A DNA stretch of 64,000 bases. It comes from Limibacillus halophilus. Lineage in GTDB: Bacteria > Pseudomonadota > Alphaproteobacteria > Kiloniellales > CECT-8803. Shown here in pieces: positions 27,026 through 36,412 of this stretch. The DNA is taken from positions 62,001-126,000 of the forward strand of contig NZ_JACHXA010000002.1 in NCBI RefSeq assembly GCF_014191775.1, in the 5' to 3' direction. Position 1 is the first letter of the stretch; the number at the start of each line of letters is the position of its first letter. The notes beneath the pieces were generated by a model that had not been told where the DNA came from, ran no database searches, and saw only the letters and a list, made by a program, of their open reading frames with translations. The position numbers and the translations under genes are program-made.

Positions 27026-27763
27026 CTAGTTTCCGTCTTCTTGCGAATCGATAGGAAAGCGCGATGCCAGACGTTGGCGCGCCGAGGGAAGCGGGCGGTC
27101 TTGCGGGTGGAAAACCCGCTTTTCCAGGAAATATCCTGACAGCGCCAGCCCAGCCGCCACTTCGGCGACGCCACCGCTTCCCTGTCCCGTCAGGAAGCCG
27201 GGGAGTCTCAACAACTTGTCCTTATAAACTGCACCAGCCCCTTCCGACACGGCCCGTCCGCTCCTCGGACTCACGTATATCAAGCCTTCCTCCGAGCCGG
27301 TGGCCGCGCAGGAACCAAGGTCGAGTCCAAACCCCAAGTCGGCTAGGACAGCCAATTCCCAACGCACATAGATTTCCGCCCAGTGATCCCCATCCAACGC
27401 CTCCAACAAGGCGGCAAACCCGTGAAAACAAGCCGGATGAGCTTCACGTTCTGGTAAGGCTCGCTCACAGATTGCGGCCGCGCTGGTTAGGGCCCCCAAT
27501 CGAGCCGGGTCGTGGAGAAAGCGTGCTGCATTCGCCTCTACCAGCTCCACCTGCATCATGCCCAGGTGATCCGCGAGACGGGCGCGCCAATCCACACGGA
27601 GTCGATTGCCAATCTGGAGAACACCGGCTAACCGCCGCCCCTGTCCCCCGCGTACCAAGCCCGCGTGGCGCCCACGTTCCAATGTTAACAACTGAACAAC
27701 GGCGGCGTCCTCACCGTGAGGCCTTATCGCCAATAGATATCCCTCGTCGCGCCACTCGATCAT
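27026..27763 (-). CDS. recO: DNA repair protein RecO
   Basis: The 245-residue protein starts with the RecO OB-fold signature MIEWRDEGYLLAIRPHGEDAA and contains LERGRHAGLVRGGQ; a helical domain follows with YVRWELAVLADLGFGLDL. RecO anneals SSB-coated DNA and helps RecR load RecA. The zinc finger region seen in some RecO is reduced here to a single Cys (GSCAATGSEEGLIYVSP). It is the last gene of the pdxJ-acpS-lepB-rnc-era-recO row, 49 bp after era. Confidence 0.93.
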   Translation of the reverse strand: MIEWRDEGYLLAIRPHGEDAAVVQLLTLERGRHAGLVRGGQGRRLAGVLQIGNRLRVDWRARLADHLGMMQVELVEANAARFLHDPARLGALTSAAAICERALPEREAHPACFHGFAALLEALDGDHWAEIYVRWELAVLADLGFGLDLGSCAATGSEEGLIYVSPRSGRAVSEGAGAVYKDKLLRLPGFLTGQGSGGVAEVAAGLALSGYFLEKRVFHPQDRPLPSARQRLASRFPIDSQEDGN

Positions 27764-27812
27764 GCGTGCGAGAATAGATCATGTAAGGGGCATGCTGCCA
27801 CGGCTGATACCG

Positions 27813-28712
27813 TCAGGACTGGTAGTCCAGGCCCCAATCCCGGTAGCGTTCGGGATCGTCCACCCATTTTTCGCGTACCTTGACGAAAATAAAGAGATGA
27901 ACCGGCCGCTCCATCATCTCCGATAGCTCGGCCTGAGTGTCCTCACGTACCTTCTTAATACGATTACCGCCTTTGCCGATAACGATAGGCTTCAGGCTCT
28001 CACGCTGCAGGTAGATGGTCTGTTGAATTTTGGCGCTACCATCCTTGAACTCTTCCCAGGAATCCGTCTCGACGGTCAGGGCATAAGGTATCTCGTCATG
28101 AAGTTGGAGGAACAGCTTCTCGCGGGTTACTTCAGCGGCCAGCAAGCGCATCGGCATGTCGGAGAGTTGATCTTCCGGGAAAAGCCAAGGCCCCATCGGC
28201 ATGCGCTTCGCCAGAAAGCCTCTCAGCCGTTCGAGCCCGTCGCCCTTCTCCGCTGAAATCATAAAGATCTCATCGAAGCAGCCTTCCGCATCGAACGCCG
28301 CCGCTAGCTTTAGCAGCTTTTCGCGCGCGATCAGGTCGATCTTGTTCAGCACCAGGACTGCCTTGCGATCATTCTTCTTCAACTGCTCGATGATGCGGGT
28401 GGTGTCCGCATCGCGTTTGCTGCGCGACGCATCGTAGATCACCAGGATCACATCAGCCTCGTCAGCACCGGCCCAAGCGGCGCGCACCATCGCTCTTTCC
28501 AAACGCCGCTTCGGGTGCAGGAAAATACCCGGTGTATCAACCAGAACGATCTGCGATTCCTGCTCAATCAGCAGTCCTCTCACTTGGGTTCGCGTCGTCT
28601 GGACCTTGGGGGACACAATCGTGATCTTGGCGCCGACAAGCGCATTCACCAGCGTGGATTTGCCAGCGTTGGGCGCCCCGATGATGGCCGCGAATCCGCA
28701 ACGCTGATTCAT
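27813..28712 (-). CDS. era: GTPase Era
   Basis: The 299-residue GTPase helps mature 16S rRNA and assemble the 30S subunit. G1 is GAPNAGKS (12-19), G3 DTPG from residue 59, G4 NKID (123-126), and the C-terminal KH domain has VIGKGGNRIKKV. Its ATG overlaps the rnc stop codon by 4 bp, so translation is coupled with RNase III, the usual pairing of two rRNA-processing factors. Confidence 0.97.
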   Translation of the reverse strand: MNQRCGFAAIIGAPNAGKSTLVNALVGAKITIVSPKVQTTRTQVRGLLIEQESQIVLVDTPGIFLHPKRRLERAMVRAAWAGADEADVILVIYDASRSKRDADTTRIIEQLKKNDRKAVLVLNKIDLIAREKLLKLAAAFDAEGCFDEIFMISAEKGDGLERLRGFLAKRMPMGPWLFPEDQLSDMPMRLLAAEVTREKLFLQLHDEIPYALTVETDSWEEFKDGSAKIQQTIYLQRESLKPIVIGKGGNRIKKVREDTQAELSEMMERPVHLFIFVKVREKWVDDPERYRDWGLDYQS

Positions 28713-29458
28713 GCCCTTCCCTTTCTTTGAGATTGATCCTTGTTTGTTTTCTGCCGGTCCAGCCGGGCCAGGAGTCGCTCTGCAGCCGCCTGCTCGGCCA
28801 GCCTCTTGGAGCGCCCAGTACCCTCACCGGACCCTTCGCCGCTGACCGTAACTTCGACGGTGAAGACCGGCTCGTGATCCGGCCCTTTCCGGCTAACCAG
28901 CCTGTAACTTGGAAGCGGCAGTCCGCGGCCTTGCGCCCACTCCTGAAGAGCCGTCTTGGGTTCACGTGGTGGACTAAGATCGGCTTCGATCAACGGCACC
29001 CACCGAGGCTCGACGAAGGCGCGCGCCACTTCAAGGCCACCATCCCGGTAAAGCGCGGCAATAACCGCTTCCATCACGTCCGACAGGATAGCCGGGTTAT
29101 CGCGCCCGCCGGAGTCATCCTCACCCGGCGAAAGCCTGATGAACTCACCCAAGCCGATATCTCTGGCTACTTCCGCCAGCACCTGTTGACTGACCAGCAG
29201 GGCAAAACGTTTGGCGATTGCCCCTTCCGACTCCTGCGCGAAGCGCGCCAGCAGCAGATCGGCGACCACCAGTCCCAGAACCCGGTCGCCCAGAAATTCC
29301 AAACGCTCATAACTATCGGAGCCACCGCGGTCTTGGCCGAGTGTGCTCGAATGGGTCAGCGCAGTCAGCAATCGCTCCGGCTTAGTAAAGCTGTAGCCCA
29401 GCCTGTCGGCAAGCCGTCCGGACTGGCTCAACGGCGCGTCTTTCTTACTTGATACCAT
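28709..29458 (-). CDS. rnc: Ribonuclease III
   Basis: The 249-residue endonuclease cuts double-stranded RNA in rRNA precursors and many mRNAs. The catalytic signature ERLEFLGDRVLGLVVADLL runs from residue 51; Glu54 and Asp58 are in the active site. A second acidic cluster SDVMEAVIAALYRDGG and a C-terminal dsRNA-binding domain (TALQEWAQGRGLPLPSY...) follow. It overlaps lepB upstream by 14 bp and era downstream by 4 bp. Confidence 0.97.
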   Translation of the reverse strand: MVSSKKDAPLSQSGRLADRLGYSFTKPERLLTALTHSSTLGQDRGGSDSYERLEFLGDRVLGLVVADLLLARFAQESEGAIAKRFALLVSQQVLAEVARDIGLGEFIRLSPGEDDSGGRDNPAILSDVMEAVIAALYRDGGLEVARAFVEPRWVPLIEADLSPPREPKTALQEWAQGRGLPLPSYRLVSRKGPDHEPVFTVEVTVSGEGSGEGTGRSKRLAEQAAAERLLARLDRQKTNKDQSQRKGRA

Positions 29459-30209
29459 CGAAGATGCGCCCCCAGCGCACCGACGTGGGCCAGTTCCAAA
29501 ACGCCAGTATCGAAGCGCCTTCCTCCAGCGAGAAGAACAGAACGTCCGCGCGACCGACCAGATTCTCGAAAGGCACGAATCCGACTACACTCATCACCCG
29601 GCTATCCTGCGACGAATCGCGATTGTCACCCATGGCGAAGTAGTGACCCGCGGGCACCACATAGAGCGGTGTGTTGTCCAGGAACTCGTTGTCCGACCGT
29701 TCCCAGATCAGATGCTGGCGCCCACCGGGCAAGGTTTCGACATACTGCGTGACCTTGCTGGAGTAACCGCCTGAATGTTGGATTATGACGTCGCGCACCT
29801 TCTCGCGTTTGACCGGCTCGTCGTTGATGTAGAGGATTCCCGCTTTCACCTGAATGCGATCCCCCGGCATCCCGACCAAGCGCTTGATGTAATCGGTCTC
29901 GCCGTCGCTCGGCAGCTTGAAGACCGCAACATCTCCCCGCTCGGGTTCGTCGGCCAGGATCCGACCATCGAAGAAATTTGGTGAGAACGGCATCGAATGG
30001 CGGCTATAGCCGTAGGACATTTTGGAGACGAAGAGATAATCGCCTACCAGCAACGTCGGCAGCATGGACCCTGAAGGGATTGAGAAGGGCTCATATGCGA
30101 AAGTTCGCACCACAACCGCAATCAGCACAGCATAAATTACCGTACGGAACGTCTCTCCCCATCCCCCAGTTTTCTCACGCGACATGGTTTTATCCTGGCT
30201 TTCAGTCAT
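29445..30209 (-). CDS. lepB: Signal peptidase I
   Basis: The 254-residue membrane protease removes signal peptides. One N-terminal membrane helix (about 22-37) leads to the catalytic IPSGSMLPTL block with nucleophile Ser48; the general-base Lys is in DYIKRLVGMPGD; GDNRDSSQDSR is box E. I chose the ATG at 30209 because GAGGGCGA lies just upstream; an ATG at 30227 is less likely. The gene overlaps rnc by 14 bp and lies 62 bp after acpS. Confidence 0.96.
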   Translation of the reverse strand: MTESQDKTMSREKTGGWGETFRTVIYAVLIAVVVRTFAYEPFSIPSGSMLPTLLVGDYLFVSKMSYGYSRHSMPFSPNFFDGRILADEPERGDVAVFKLPSDGETDYIKRLVGMPGDRIQVKAGILYINDEPVKREKVRDVIIQHSGGYSSKVTQYVETLPGGRQHLIWERSDNEFLDNTPLYVVPAGHYFAMGDNRDSSQDSRVMSVVGFVPFENLVGRADVLFFSLEEGASILAFWNWPTSVRWGRIFDGIK

Positions 30210-30271
30210 ATTCGCCCTCGATGGCATGATGCACAGCCCTTGAGCCCGCGGCTCCGATTGGCTGCGCCTTT

Positions 30272-30718
30272 CTAACGACCAACAATGCCAGCGTCCAGGG
30301 AACTATCCTGCTCCAGCGCTTCAGGTAGCGCCGAGATGATGACGAAAGCCTGCGCAAGCGGGTAATCGTCGGTAATCGTTATGTCGATCTGCGCGACCAT
30401 GCCGGCCGGCGTGATCTCCTGCAACCGCGTCAACGCGCCGCCGGTCAGAGCGACTGTCGGTTTGCCGCTCGGAAGGTTCACCACACCCATATGCTGCCAA
30501 TGGACACCCCGTCTCGGCACGCCGGTCCCGAGAGCCTTCGCACAGGCTTCTTTGGCAGCAAACCGTTTTGCATAGCTTGCCGCCCTGGCTTGCCTCCGGT
30601 CAGACTTATTTCGCTCGACTTCCGTAAAGACACGCTGCGTGAAACGATTGCCAAAGCGCTCAAGAGTGCGCTCTACCCGGCGGATATCGATCAAATCGTT
30701 GCCGATACCGAGGATCAT
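30272..30718 (-). CDS. acpS: Holo-[acyl-carrier-protein] synthase
   Basis: The 148-residue enzyme moves 4'-phosphopantetheine from CoA to apo-ACP. The metal residues Asp8 ([11 protein letters not shown]) and Glu57 ([12 protein letters not shown]) are in place. It is slightly longer than most AcpS (about 125 residues) owing to a C-terminal tail. Its start overlaps pdxJ by 4 bp. Confidence 0.95.
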   Translation of the reverse strand: MILGIGNDLIDIRRVERTLERFGNRFTQRVFTEVERNKSDRRQARAASYAKRFAAKEACAKALGTGVPRRGVHWQHMGVVNLPSGKPTVALTGGALTRLQEITPAGMVAQIDITITDDYPLAQAFVIISALPEALEQDSSLDAGIVGR

Positions 30719-31506
30719 TGCCCAATCGCCTCTGCGGATGTTGACGTCTGGTCCTGCCCTGCTGCCCTCGCCTCATTCATCAGTTGACGCATCCGGCATA
30801 TAGCCGATTCCAATCCGGTGAATATCGCCTCACCGATCAGAAAATGACCAATATTAAGCTCGGCGATTTCACTTATGGCCGCAACCGGGGCAACGCTATC
30901 AAACGTCAACCCGTGTCCGGCGTGACATTCCAAACCCAGGTCGCTCGCGACAGCGGCGGCCTGACGGATGCGATGTAGTTCGCTTTTTGCCGAAGCACCG
31001 TCTGCATTCTCAATGACGGCTTCACAGTAAGCGCCGGTATGCAACTCGACGACGGGCGCGCCAAGCTGTTTTGCCGCCTCGATCTGGTCTACGTCAGGAT
31101 CAATAAACAGAGAAACCCGAATTCCGGCATCCCTCAGCTTTGCAACAAAGGGCCGTAAAATCGCCATGTTGCCTACGGCATCGAGCCCGCCTTCAGTCGT
31201 CACCTCTTCGCGTTTTTCCGGTACAATACAGGCAGCATGCGGGCAATGACGCAGTGCGATCTCCAGCATCTCCGGTGTTGCTGCCATCTCCAAGTTTAAA
31301 GGCAGATCGATTTCCTGTGTCAGACGCTCGATATCATGATCGGAGATATGACGGCGATCCTCCCGCAGATGCGCTGTAATGCCGTCCGCGCCGGCGGCCG
31401 CCGCCTGGTGGGCCGCGCGCAGCGGGTCAGGATGGAGCCCGCCGCGGGCGTTCCGTATTGTCGCAACATGATCGATGTTGACACCCAGCCGAAGGTATCC
31501 AGTCAT
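30715..31506 (-). CDS. pdxJ: Pyridoxine 5'-phosphate synthase
   Basis: The 263-residue TIM-barrel enzyme closes the pyridoxine ring from 3-amino-2-oxopropyl phosphate and deoxyxylulose 5-phosphate. Visible are [26 protein letters not shown], the EVTTEGGLD loop and HAGHGLTFD. It overlaps both neighbours by 4 bp (DUF2062 upstream, acpS downstream), which places vitamin B6 synthesis in the same transcript as lepB-rnc-era. Confidence 0.96.
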   Translation of the reverse strand: MTGYLRLGVNIDHVATIRNARGGLHPDPLRAAHQAAAAGADGITAHLREDRRHISDHDIERLTQEIDLPLNLEMAATPEMLEIALRHCPHAACIVPEKREEVTTEGGLDAVGNMAILRPFVAKLRDAGIRVSLFIDPDVDQIEAAKQLGAPVVELHTGAYCEAVIENADGASAKSELHRIRQAAAVASDLGLECHAGHGLTFDSVAPVAAISEIAELNIGHFLIGEAIFTGLESAICRMRQLMNEARAAGQDQTSTSAEAIGQ

Positions 31507-32144
31507 TGCCGTTTTCCACTGTTGATGGGTTCGTTCACATTACCCGCATTCAAATTATTATGAAGCTTTGCCTTTCGGCTTTTCCTACGAGGATTTGCAA
31601 GCCGATGTTGTCGCGCCTTTTGGTAGCTTTCTACCAGCATCTTTAGCGGCCAGTAAAAGGCAAACCAGGCGACAATAGCTGTTGGTAGACCACCGACAAT
31701 CATAGGCACGGCCACATCCATGAAATTGTCTCGCAGGTACTCCACGGTAAAAATTGTCGCGTCCAACTCACCAAATGTGGGCTTCCCCGGCAGGCTTGCA
31801 GGGTGCTCGTATCCGAGTACGAAACGGCCCAAGGTATAGATCCACACCCAGATGAAGGGAAAGGTCCAGGGGTTTCCCACAACGGTGCCGATGGCGGATG
31901 CCATCAGGCTGGCCCGCATCAACCACGCCAACAATGCCGCTGATACGAAGTGCAATCCCAGCAAAGGCGTGAAGGAGACCGCTGCCCCGCAAGCAAAGCC
32001 CGCAGCAATATGATAGGGCGTCCCGGGAAGGCGGCGAACCCGATGGGCAACGTATGTAGCCGCCCGGCGCCAGCCCGCTTTCGGCCAGATAAACTGCCGG
32101 AACTTTGCAAACAGGGTCGAGGGAACGCGCCGACTAAACAGCAT
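31503..32144 (-). CDS. DUF2062 domain membrane protein
   Basis: The 213-residue protein has three or four hydrophobic segments and the DUF2062 core: [38 protein letters not shown] and the helix [14 protein letters not shown]. Function is unknown; the family is common next to relA and pdxJ in alphaproteobacteria. The C-terminal end is strongly basic ([17 protein letters not shown]) and likely cytoplasmic. It overlaps pdxJ by 4 bp and starts 45 bp after relA. Confidence 0.85.
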   Translation of the reverse strand: MLFSRRVPSTLFAKFRQFIWPKAGWRRAATYVAHRVRRLPGTPYHIAAGFACGAAVSFTPLLGLHFVSAALLAWLMRASLMASAIGTVVGNPWTFPFIWVWIYTLGRFVLGYEHPASLPGKPTFGELDATIFTVEYLRDNFMDVAVPMIVGGLPTAIVAWFAFYWPLKMLVESYQKARQHRLANPRRKSRKAKLHNNLNAGNVNEPINSGKRQ

Positions 32145-32188
32145 CTTCAGGCTTCGACGATTGCTGGAAACATACTGAACATTGACGG

Positions 32189-34363
32189 CTACCCTCTCTG
32201 TCTGTCGACGGAGCTGACCGAGGGCGATGCCCTGAGCGCAGCGATAATGTCCACAAGATGTTTGGCGTCTTTAACTTCTACATCAACAAGCATCTCGAAG
32301 AAATCCGGTTTCCTGTTGGTGAACTTCAAATTCGAGATGTTGCCGCCGTGTTTGCCGATGACCGTCGATAGGTTTCCCAAGCCGCCGGGCTCGTTTGATA
32401 CCACCAGGTGCAAGCGGCCTACCTGCAGGTCCTCGTCCGCATCGCGGTCGTGGTTCCATGACAAATCAATCCAACGCTCGGGCATGTCCTGGAACGCTTC
32501 CAGCGTTTCACAATCGATCGTATGGACCGTGACACCCTTGCCGGTATTGACGATCCCCACGATGCGGTCACCCTTGAGCGGATGGCAGCAATGGGCATAG
32601 TGCACCGCCATGCCGGGTATCAGACCATCAATGGGAATACCGTTGCGGTGCTTGGTGCGATCGACGGTTTTCTTGAATACCCGCTCAATCGCCGTGGCCT
32701 GACGGGATTGACGCTGCTTCTCTTTCAAGCCCGGAAACACTGCCAACATGACTTCGCGGCCGGTCAGATTGCCTGCGCCCACCTCCGCGTAGAGATCGTC
32801 TACCTGATCCAATCGGAACTTTGCGAGGACGCCGGCTAAACCCTTTTCGGTGGCCTCCAGTCCTTCTTCCTTGAAACGCCGATTGATGACCTCACGTCCC
32901 AGTTCCATATATTCGCCGCGTTTCTTCTGTCGAATGAAGCGGCGAATTCGGGCTCGCGCCTTCCCGGTGACACAGAAATTTTCCCAGTCCGGGGACGGCG
33001 TTTGGCCACGCGAGGTCATGACCTGCACCTGGTCGCCGTTCTGCAAAGCGTAGCGCAGCGGTACGACGCGGCCGTTCACCTTTGCCCCGACGCAAGTGTC
33101 GCCTAGCTCAGAGTGCACTGAATAGGCGAAGTCGACGGGACAGGATCCCCTTGGCAGGGCGACAATCTCGCCGCGCGGCGTAAAGCAGAACACCTGGTCC
33201 TGGAACATCTCAAGCTTCGTGTGTTCCAGGAATTCCTCCGGATCGGAGGCATGATCGAGGATGTCGAGAAGTTCGCGCACCCAACGGTACTGTCGGCCAT
33301 CAACATTCGGCACGCCCTGTTTGTAGGACCAGTGCGCCGCGACACCAAGGTCAGCGTACTCCTGCATCTGCTGCGTGCGAATCTGCACCTCGATGCGCTG
33401 CTGCTCAGGCCCCATCAGCCCCGTATGCAAGGATTTGTAGCCATTCGGTTTGGGAGTCGAGATGTAATCCTTGAAGCGCCCAGGAACGACCGGGTAACGG
33501 CTGTGCAGCACACCCAGCACCTGGTAACACTCGGCGATATCCTTGACCATCACCCGAAAGGCCATGATGTCGGAGAGTTGCTCGAACGCAACGTTGCGCT
33601 TCTGCATTTTCCGCCAAATCGAGTAAGCGGATTTGATGCGTCCGGATATCCAAGCGTCGATCCCCTCTTCCGCGAGATCACGTTTCAACCGGTCGATGAC
33701 CTTTCCAGTCAAGTCCTCGCCGCGTTCCTTCAGGAACCCAAGGCGGGTCAGGATTGAATCGCGGGCATCCGGGTTGATCTCCCGAAAGGCTAGATCCTCC
33801 AATTCCTCCTTGAAACGATGCAAGCCGATCCGCTCGGCAAGCGGGACGTAAATATCCATCGTTTCACCAGCAATGCGCCGGCGTTTAGCCTCATCCTTGA
33901 AAAAATGCAACGTGCGCATGTTGTGCAGCCTGTCGGCCAGCTTCACCAACAGCACGCGAATGTCTTGAGACATCGCCATGAACAGTTTGCGAAAATTTTC
34001 CGCTTGTTTGCTGCGCTCGGACTTCAATTCCAACTGGGACAGCTTCGTGACGCCGTCCACCAAATGCGCGACCTTCTCGCCGAACAGACGCTCGATTTCC
34101 GATATGGGCGTGTCGGTGTCTTCGATAACATCATGCAGCAAGGCCGTGAGGATGGTGGCTTGGTCGAGCTTCAACTCGGTCAGGATGCCGGCAACCTGGA
34201 TTGGGTGAGAATAGTAAGGATCTCCCGACGCACGCTGCTGAGCGCCGTGAACATGCGTGACGAACACATAGGCGCGGTTGAGCGCGTCCTCGTCCACGTC
34301 CGGATCGTAGGACTTCACACGTTCAACCAGTTCGACCTGTCTTAAAACTTGCTGCCGGGTCAT
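32189..34363 (-). CDS. relA: Bifunctional (p)ppGpp synthetase/hydrolase (Rel/SpoT type)
   Basis: The 724-residue enzyme makes and degrades the starvation alarmone (p)ppGpp. The N-terminal HD hydrolase domain has His53 (YYSHPIQVAG) and His77-Asp78 (LLHDVIEDT). The synthetase domain (about 240-370) has KNVAFEQLSDIMAFRVMV and PKPNGYKSLHTGLMG; then come TGS (FCFTPRGEIVALPRG), the CHPLKGDRIVG conserved-Cys domain and a C-terminal ACT domain. Both active sites look intact, as expected for the single long RSH protein of alphaproteobacteria. A terminator separates it from rpoZ upstream. Confidence 0.96.
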   Translation of the reverse strand: MTRQQVLRQVELVERVKSYDPDVDEDALNRAYVFVTHVHGAQQRASGDPYYSHPIQVAGILTELKLDQATILTALLHDVIEDTDTPISEIERLFGEKVAHLVDGVTKLSQLELKSERSKQAENFRKLFMAMSQDIRVLLVKLADRLHNMRTLHFFKDEAKRRRIAGETMDIYVPLAERIGLHRFKEELEDLAFREINPDARDSILTRLGFLKERGEDLTGKVIDRLKRDLAEEGIDAWISGRIKSAYSIWRKMQKRNVAFEQLSDIMAFRVMVKDIAECYQVLGVLHSRYPVVPGRFKDYISTPKPNGYKSLHTGLMGPEQQRIEVQIRTQQMQEYADLGVAAHWSYKQGVPNVDGRQYRWVRELLDILDHASDPEEFLEHTKLEMFQDQVFCFTPRGEIVALPRGSCPVDFAYSVHSELGDTCVGAKVNGRVVPLRYALQNGDQVQVMTSRGQTPSPDWENFCVTGKARARIRRFIRQKKRGEYMELGREVINRRFKEEGLEATEKGLAGVLAKFRLDQVDDLYAEVGAGNLTGREVMLAVFPGLKEKQRQSRQATAIERVFKKTVDRTKHRNGIPIDGLIPGMAVHYAHCCHPLKGDRIVGIVNTGKGVTVHTIDCETLEAFQDMPERWIDLSWNHDRDADEDLQVGRLHLVVSNEPGGLGNLSTVIGKHGGNISNLKFTNRKPDFFEMLVDVEVKDAKHLVDIIAALRASPSVSSVDRQRG

Positions 34364-34472
34364 TCCTCAACGCCAGAAACAGTTGCCAGGCAACTCAATG
34401 TACCCGAACTACATGACATCACATAAATCTAAGAACAGAACGGGCTTATCGCCAGCCCCAATGGCGGCAAAA

Positions 34473-34503
34473 AAAACGGCGCGGAAGGGAACCGCGCCGT
34501 TTT
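34473..34503 (-). terminator. Rho-independent terminator between rpoZ and relA
   Basis: A perfect 12-bp stem AAAACGGCGCGG / CCGCGCCGTTTT (34473-34484 with 34492-34503), loop AAGGGAA, flanked by A-run on the left and T-run on the right, so it can work in both directions. On the minus strand it ends rpoZ 26 bp after its stop and makes relA depend on its own promoter in 34364-34472. Confidence 0.88.
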
Positions 34504-34529
34504 TCGATCACTTTGAGAGGACTGCCTGA

Positions 34530-34934
34530 TCAATCGTCGTAATTCGTGACGTCGTCGGCAGTAATGTCCTCAAATATTTTCCCGAGCGCGGCTTCCAAAC
34601 CCTCGCCATCCATCTCGGATTCGACCTCAGCAGCCCCTGCCTCGGCTTCCGAGGTCTCGCCGGAAAGGGCATCGAGTTCCGCTGCCTCTTCTTCCGGCTC
34701 GTCGCGCTCGTTGTGCTTTTGCATGCCGGAAATAACCGATTCGCGCAGTTCGTCCTGGCTCACGGCATCTTCAGCGATTTCACGCAGGGCAACGACGGGA
34801 TTCTTGTCGTTGTCCCGCTCGACGATCAACGGCGCACCAGCGGAAATTTCCCGCGCGCGCTGCGAAGCGAGCATGACAAGATCGAATCGATTGGGAACTT
34901 TAGTAACGCAGTCTTCGACGGTAACGCGGGCCAT
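34530..34934 (-). CDS. rpoZ: RNA polymerase omega subunit
   Basis: The 134-residue protein starts with the omega signature [22 protein letters not shown] and contains [27 protein letters not shown]. It helps assemble RNA polymerase and forms part of a ppGpp site in some bacteria. A long acidic C-terminal tail (from about residue 75, rich in Glu, Asp and Ala) makes it longer than the 91-residue E. coli protein. The start at 34934 matches homologues; an ATG at 34973 would add 13 residues. relA lies downstream past a terminator. Confidence 0.95.
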   Translation of the reverse strand: MARVTVEDCVTKVPNRFDLVMLASQRAREISAGAPLIVERDNDKNPVVALREIAEDAVSQDELRESVISGMQKHNERDEPEEEAAELDALSGETSEAEAGAAEVESEMDGEGLEAALGKIFEDITADDVTNYDD

Positions 34935-35044
34935 CGGCCTATCGCTCCCTTCTCTAGCTTGAAGATTAGCCAATAAAACGAAGGGCGGAATATAGGCAGC
35001 GGTTCAGGCAAAAGCAAGTCCGGCCTGCCACCTTGATATTGGCC

Positions 35045-35545
35045 CTAGTCGTCATCCAGAGGGCTTACTCCCTCAAGGGTCGGAAGGCGAGACAACATCT
35101 CCCCTACGCTCAGTCCGGAGATCGGATGACGCCATTCCGCTGCTATATCGCGCAAAGGAAGGAGCACGAAACTGCGGTCTTGCAAACGGGGATGCGGAAT
35201 CTGCAATCCCCCTGGCTGATCCACGACCTCGGCGTCATAAGCCAGTAGATCCAAGTCTAGTGTTCGTGCCGCATTGGGGACACTGCGCCTGCGACCGAAT
35301 TCGGCCTCTATCGCATGCAAGGCCTCCAGCAGTTCCCGGGAACCAAACTCTGTTTCCACGCAGGCCGCACCGTTGACGAAATCCGGTTGATCGGACGGCG
35401 GCACAGGTGCGCTGCGATACCATCGCGATTTTGCCGTGATTTTCGGACCTTTGTCCTGTAGCCGAGACAAAGCGGCTTCAAGCGTAGCCCGCGGTGAGGT
35501 ATATCCCGCGGCAGGTAAGTTTGCGCCTAAAGCTATCAAGATCAT
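35045..35545 (-). CDS. folK: 2-amino-4-hydroxy-6-hydroxymethyldihydropteridine pyrophosphokinase
   Basis: The 166-residue folate-pathway kinase transfers pyrophosphate to hydroxymethyldihydropterin. Visible blocks are MILIALGANLP, SRWYRSAPVPPSDQPDFVNGA and ARTLDLDLLAYDAEVV, followed by IPHPRLQDRSFVLLPL, all typical of HPPK. It lies on the minus strand 110 bp before rpoZ. folB and folP are not in the window. Confidence 0.95.
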   Translation of the reverse strand: MILIALGANLPAAGYTSPRATLEAALSRLQDKGPKITAKSRWYRSAPVPPSDQPDFVNGAACVETEFGSRELLEALHAIEAEFGRRRSVPNAARTLDLDLLAYDAEVVDQPGGLQIPHPRLQDRSFVLLPLRDIAAEWRHPISGLSVGEMLSRLPTLEGVSPLDDD

Positions 35546-35743
35546 TTGATCACACTATGCCATTGAATCCGGGCTGCTCTTGCGCCACATTCCAAGTTAT
35601 GAATTTACCGGCAATTATCGAATCCTATTGAAAGGGCTCCGGTCACTTCCCGCGTCGGAAAATTAGCAGGAGGTGGTTTACGGGCGCGGCAGCATTTCCG
35701 GAGCGTATTTAGCAAACTTCTATTTTTAGAGAAAGTCGACCTA

Positions 35744-36412
35744 ATGAAATTGCGATTTTACCCTGATGAACGCGTGGCGCTGTTTATTGATGGCGCAAAC
35801 CTTTACGGAACAGCGCGATCCTTGGATTTTGACATCGATTACAAGCGCCTTCTGACGTTCTTCGGCGATCATTGCCATCTGATTCGGGCTTTTTACTATA
35901 CTGCCTTGGTCGAAGATCAAGAATACTCTCCCATACGCCCTCTGGTCGATTGGCTGGACTACAACGGTTACAACATGGTCACCAAGCCGACCAAGGAGTT
36001 CACCGACGCTTCGGGGCGCCGGAAGCTCAAGGGCAACATGGATATCGAGCTTGCCATCGACATGCTTGAGATGGCCGAGCATCTGGATCATATCGTACTC
36101 TTTTCCGGTGACGGGGATTTCCGCCGTCTGGTTGAAGCCGTACAGCGCAAGGCCGTCAGAGTTACCGTCATCTCGACAATCAAGACCCAACCGCCGATGA
36201 TAGCCGACGAACTACGGCGCCAGGCCGATCACTTTGTCGACTTGGTGGATTTGCAACGCGAGATCGCTCGCCAGTACGGTGACGACAGCGCGCCACGCCG
36301 GCCCAGTGAAGATCATGGTGAAGGCCAAGGCGAGAATGGGGACGACTATCTAGACGATGACGATGACGATGACTATTTCGACGAAGACGGCGACGATACC
36401 GCTGGCGCATGA
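35744..36412 (+). CDS. NYN-domain (LabA/DUF88) protein, likely RNase
   Basis: The 222-residue protein has a PIN-like NYN fold: VALFIDGANLYGTARSLDFD with the first catalytic Asp, KLKGNMDIELAIDMLEMA with the second and IVLFSGDGDFRRLVEAVQRK with the third acidic cluster. Family members are metal-dependent RNases or RNA-binding proteins. The C-terminal 35 residues are almost all acidic (YLDDDDDDDYFDEDGDD). Its stop overlaps the start of the uracil-DNA glycosylase gene by 4 bp (ATGA), so the two are translated together. Confidence 0.88.
   Translation: MKLRFYPDERVALFIDGANLYGTARSLDFDIDYKRLLTFFGDHCHLIRAFYYTALVEDQEYSPIRPLVDWLDYNGYNMVTKPTKEFTDASGRRKLKGNMDIELAIDMLEMAEHLDHIVLFSGDGDFRRLVEAVQRKAVRVTVISTIKTQPPMIADELRRQADHFVDLVDLQREIARQYGDDSAPRRPSEDHGEGQGENGDDYLDDDDDDDYFDEDGDDTAGA

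Noticed and set aside
35565-35624. Two GANTC sites in the folK / NYN gap
   Set aside because: Two sites in about 200 bp is close to what chance gives at this base composition, so I do not claim cell-cycle control here.
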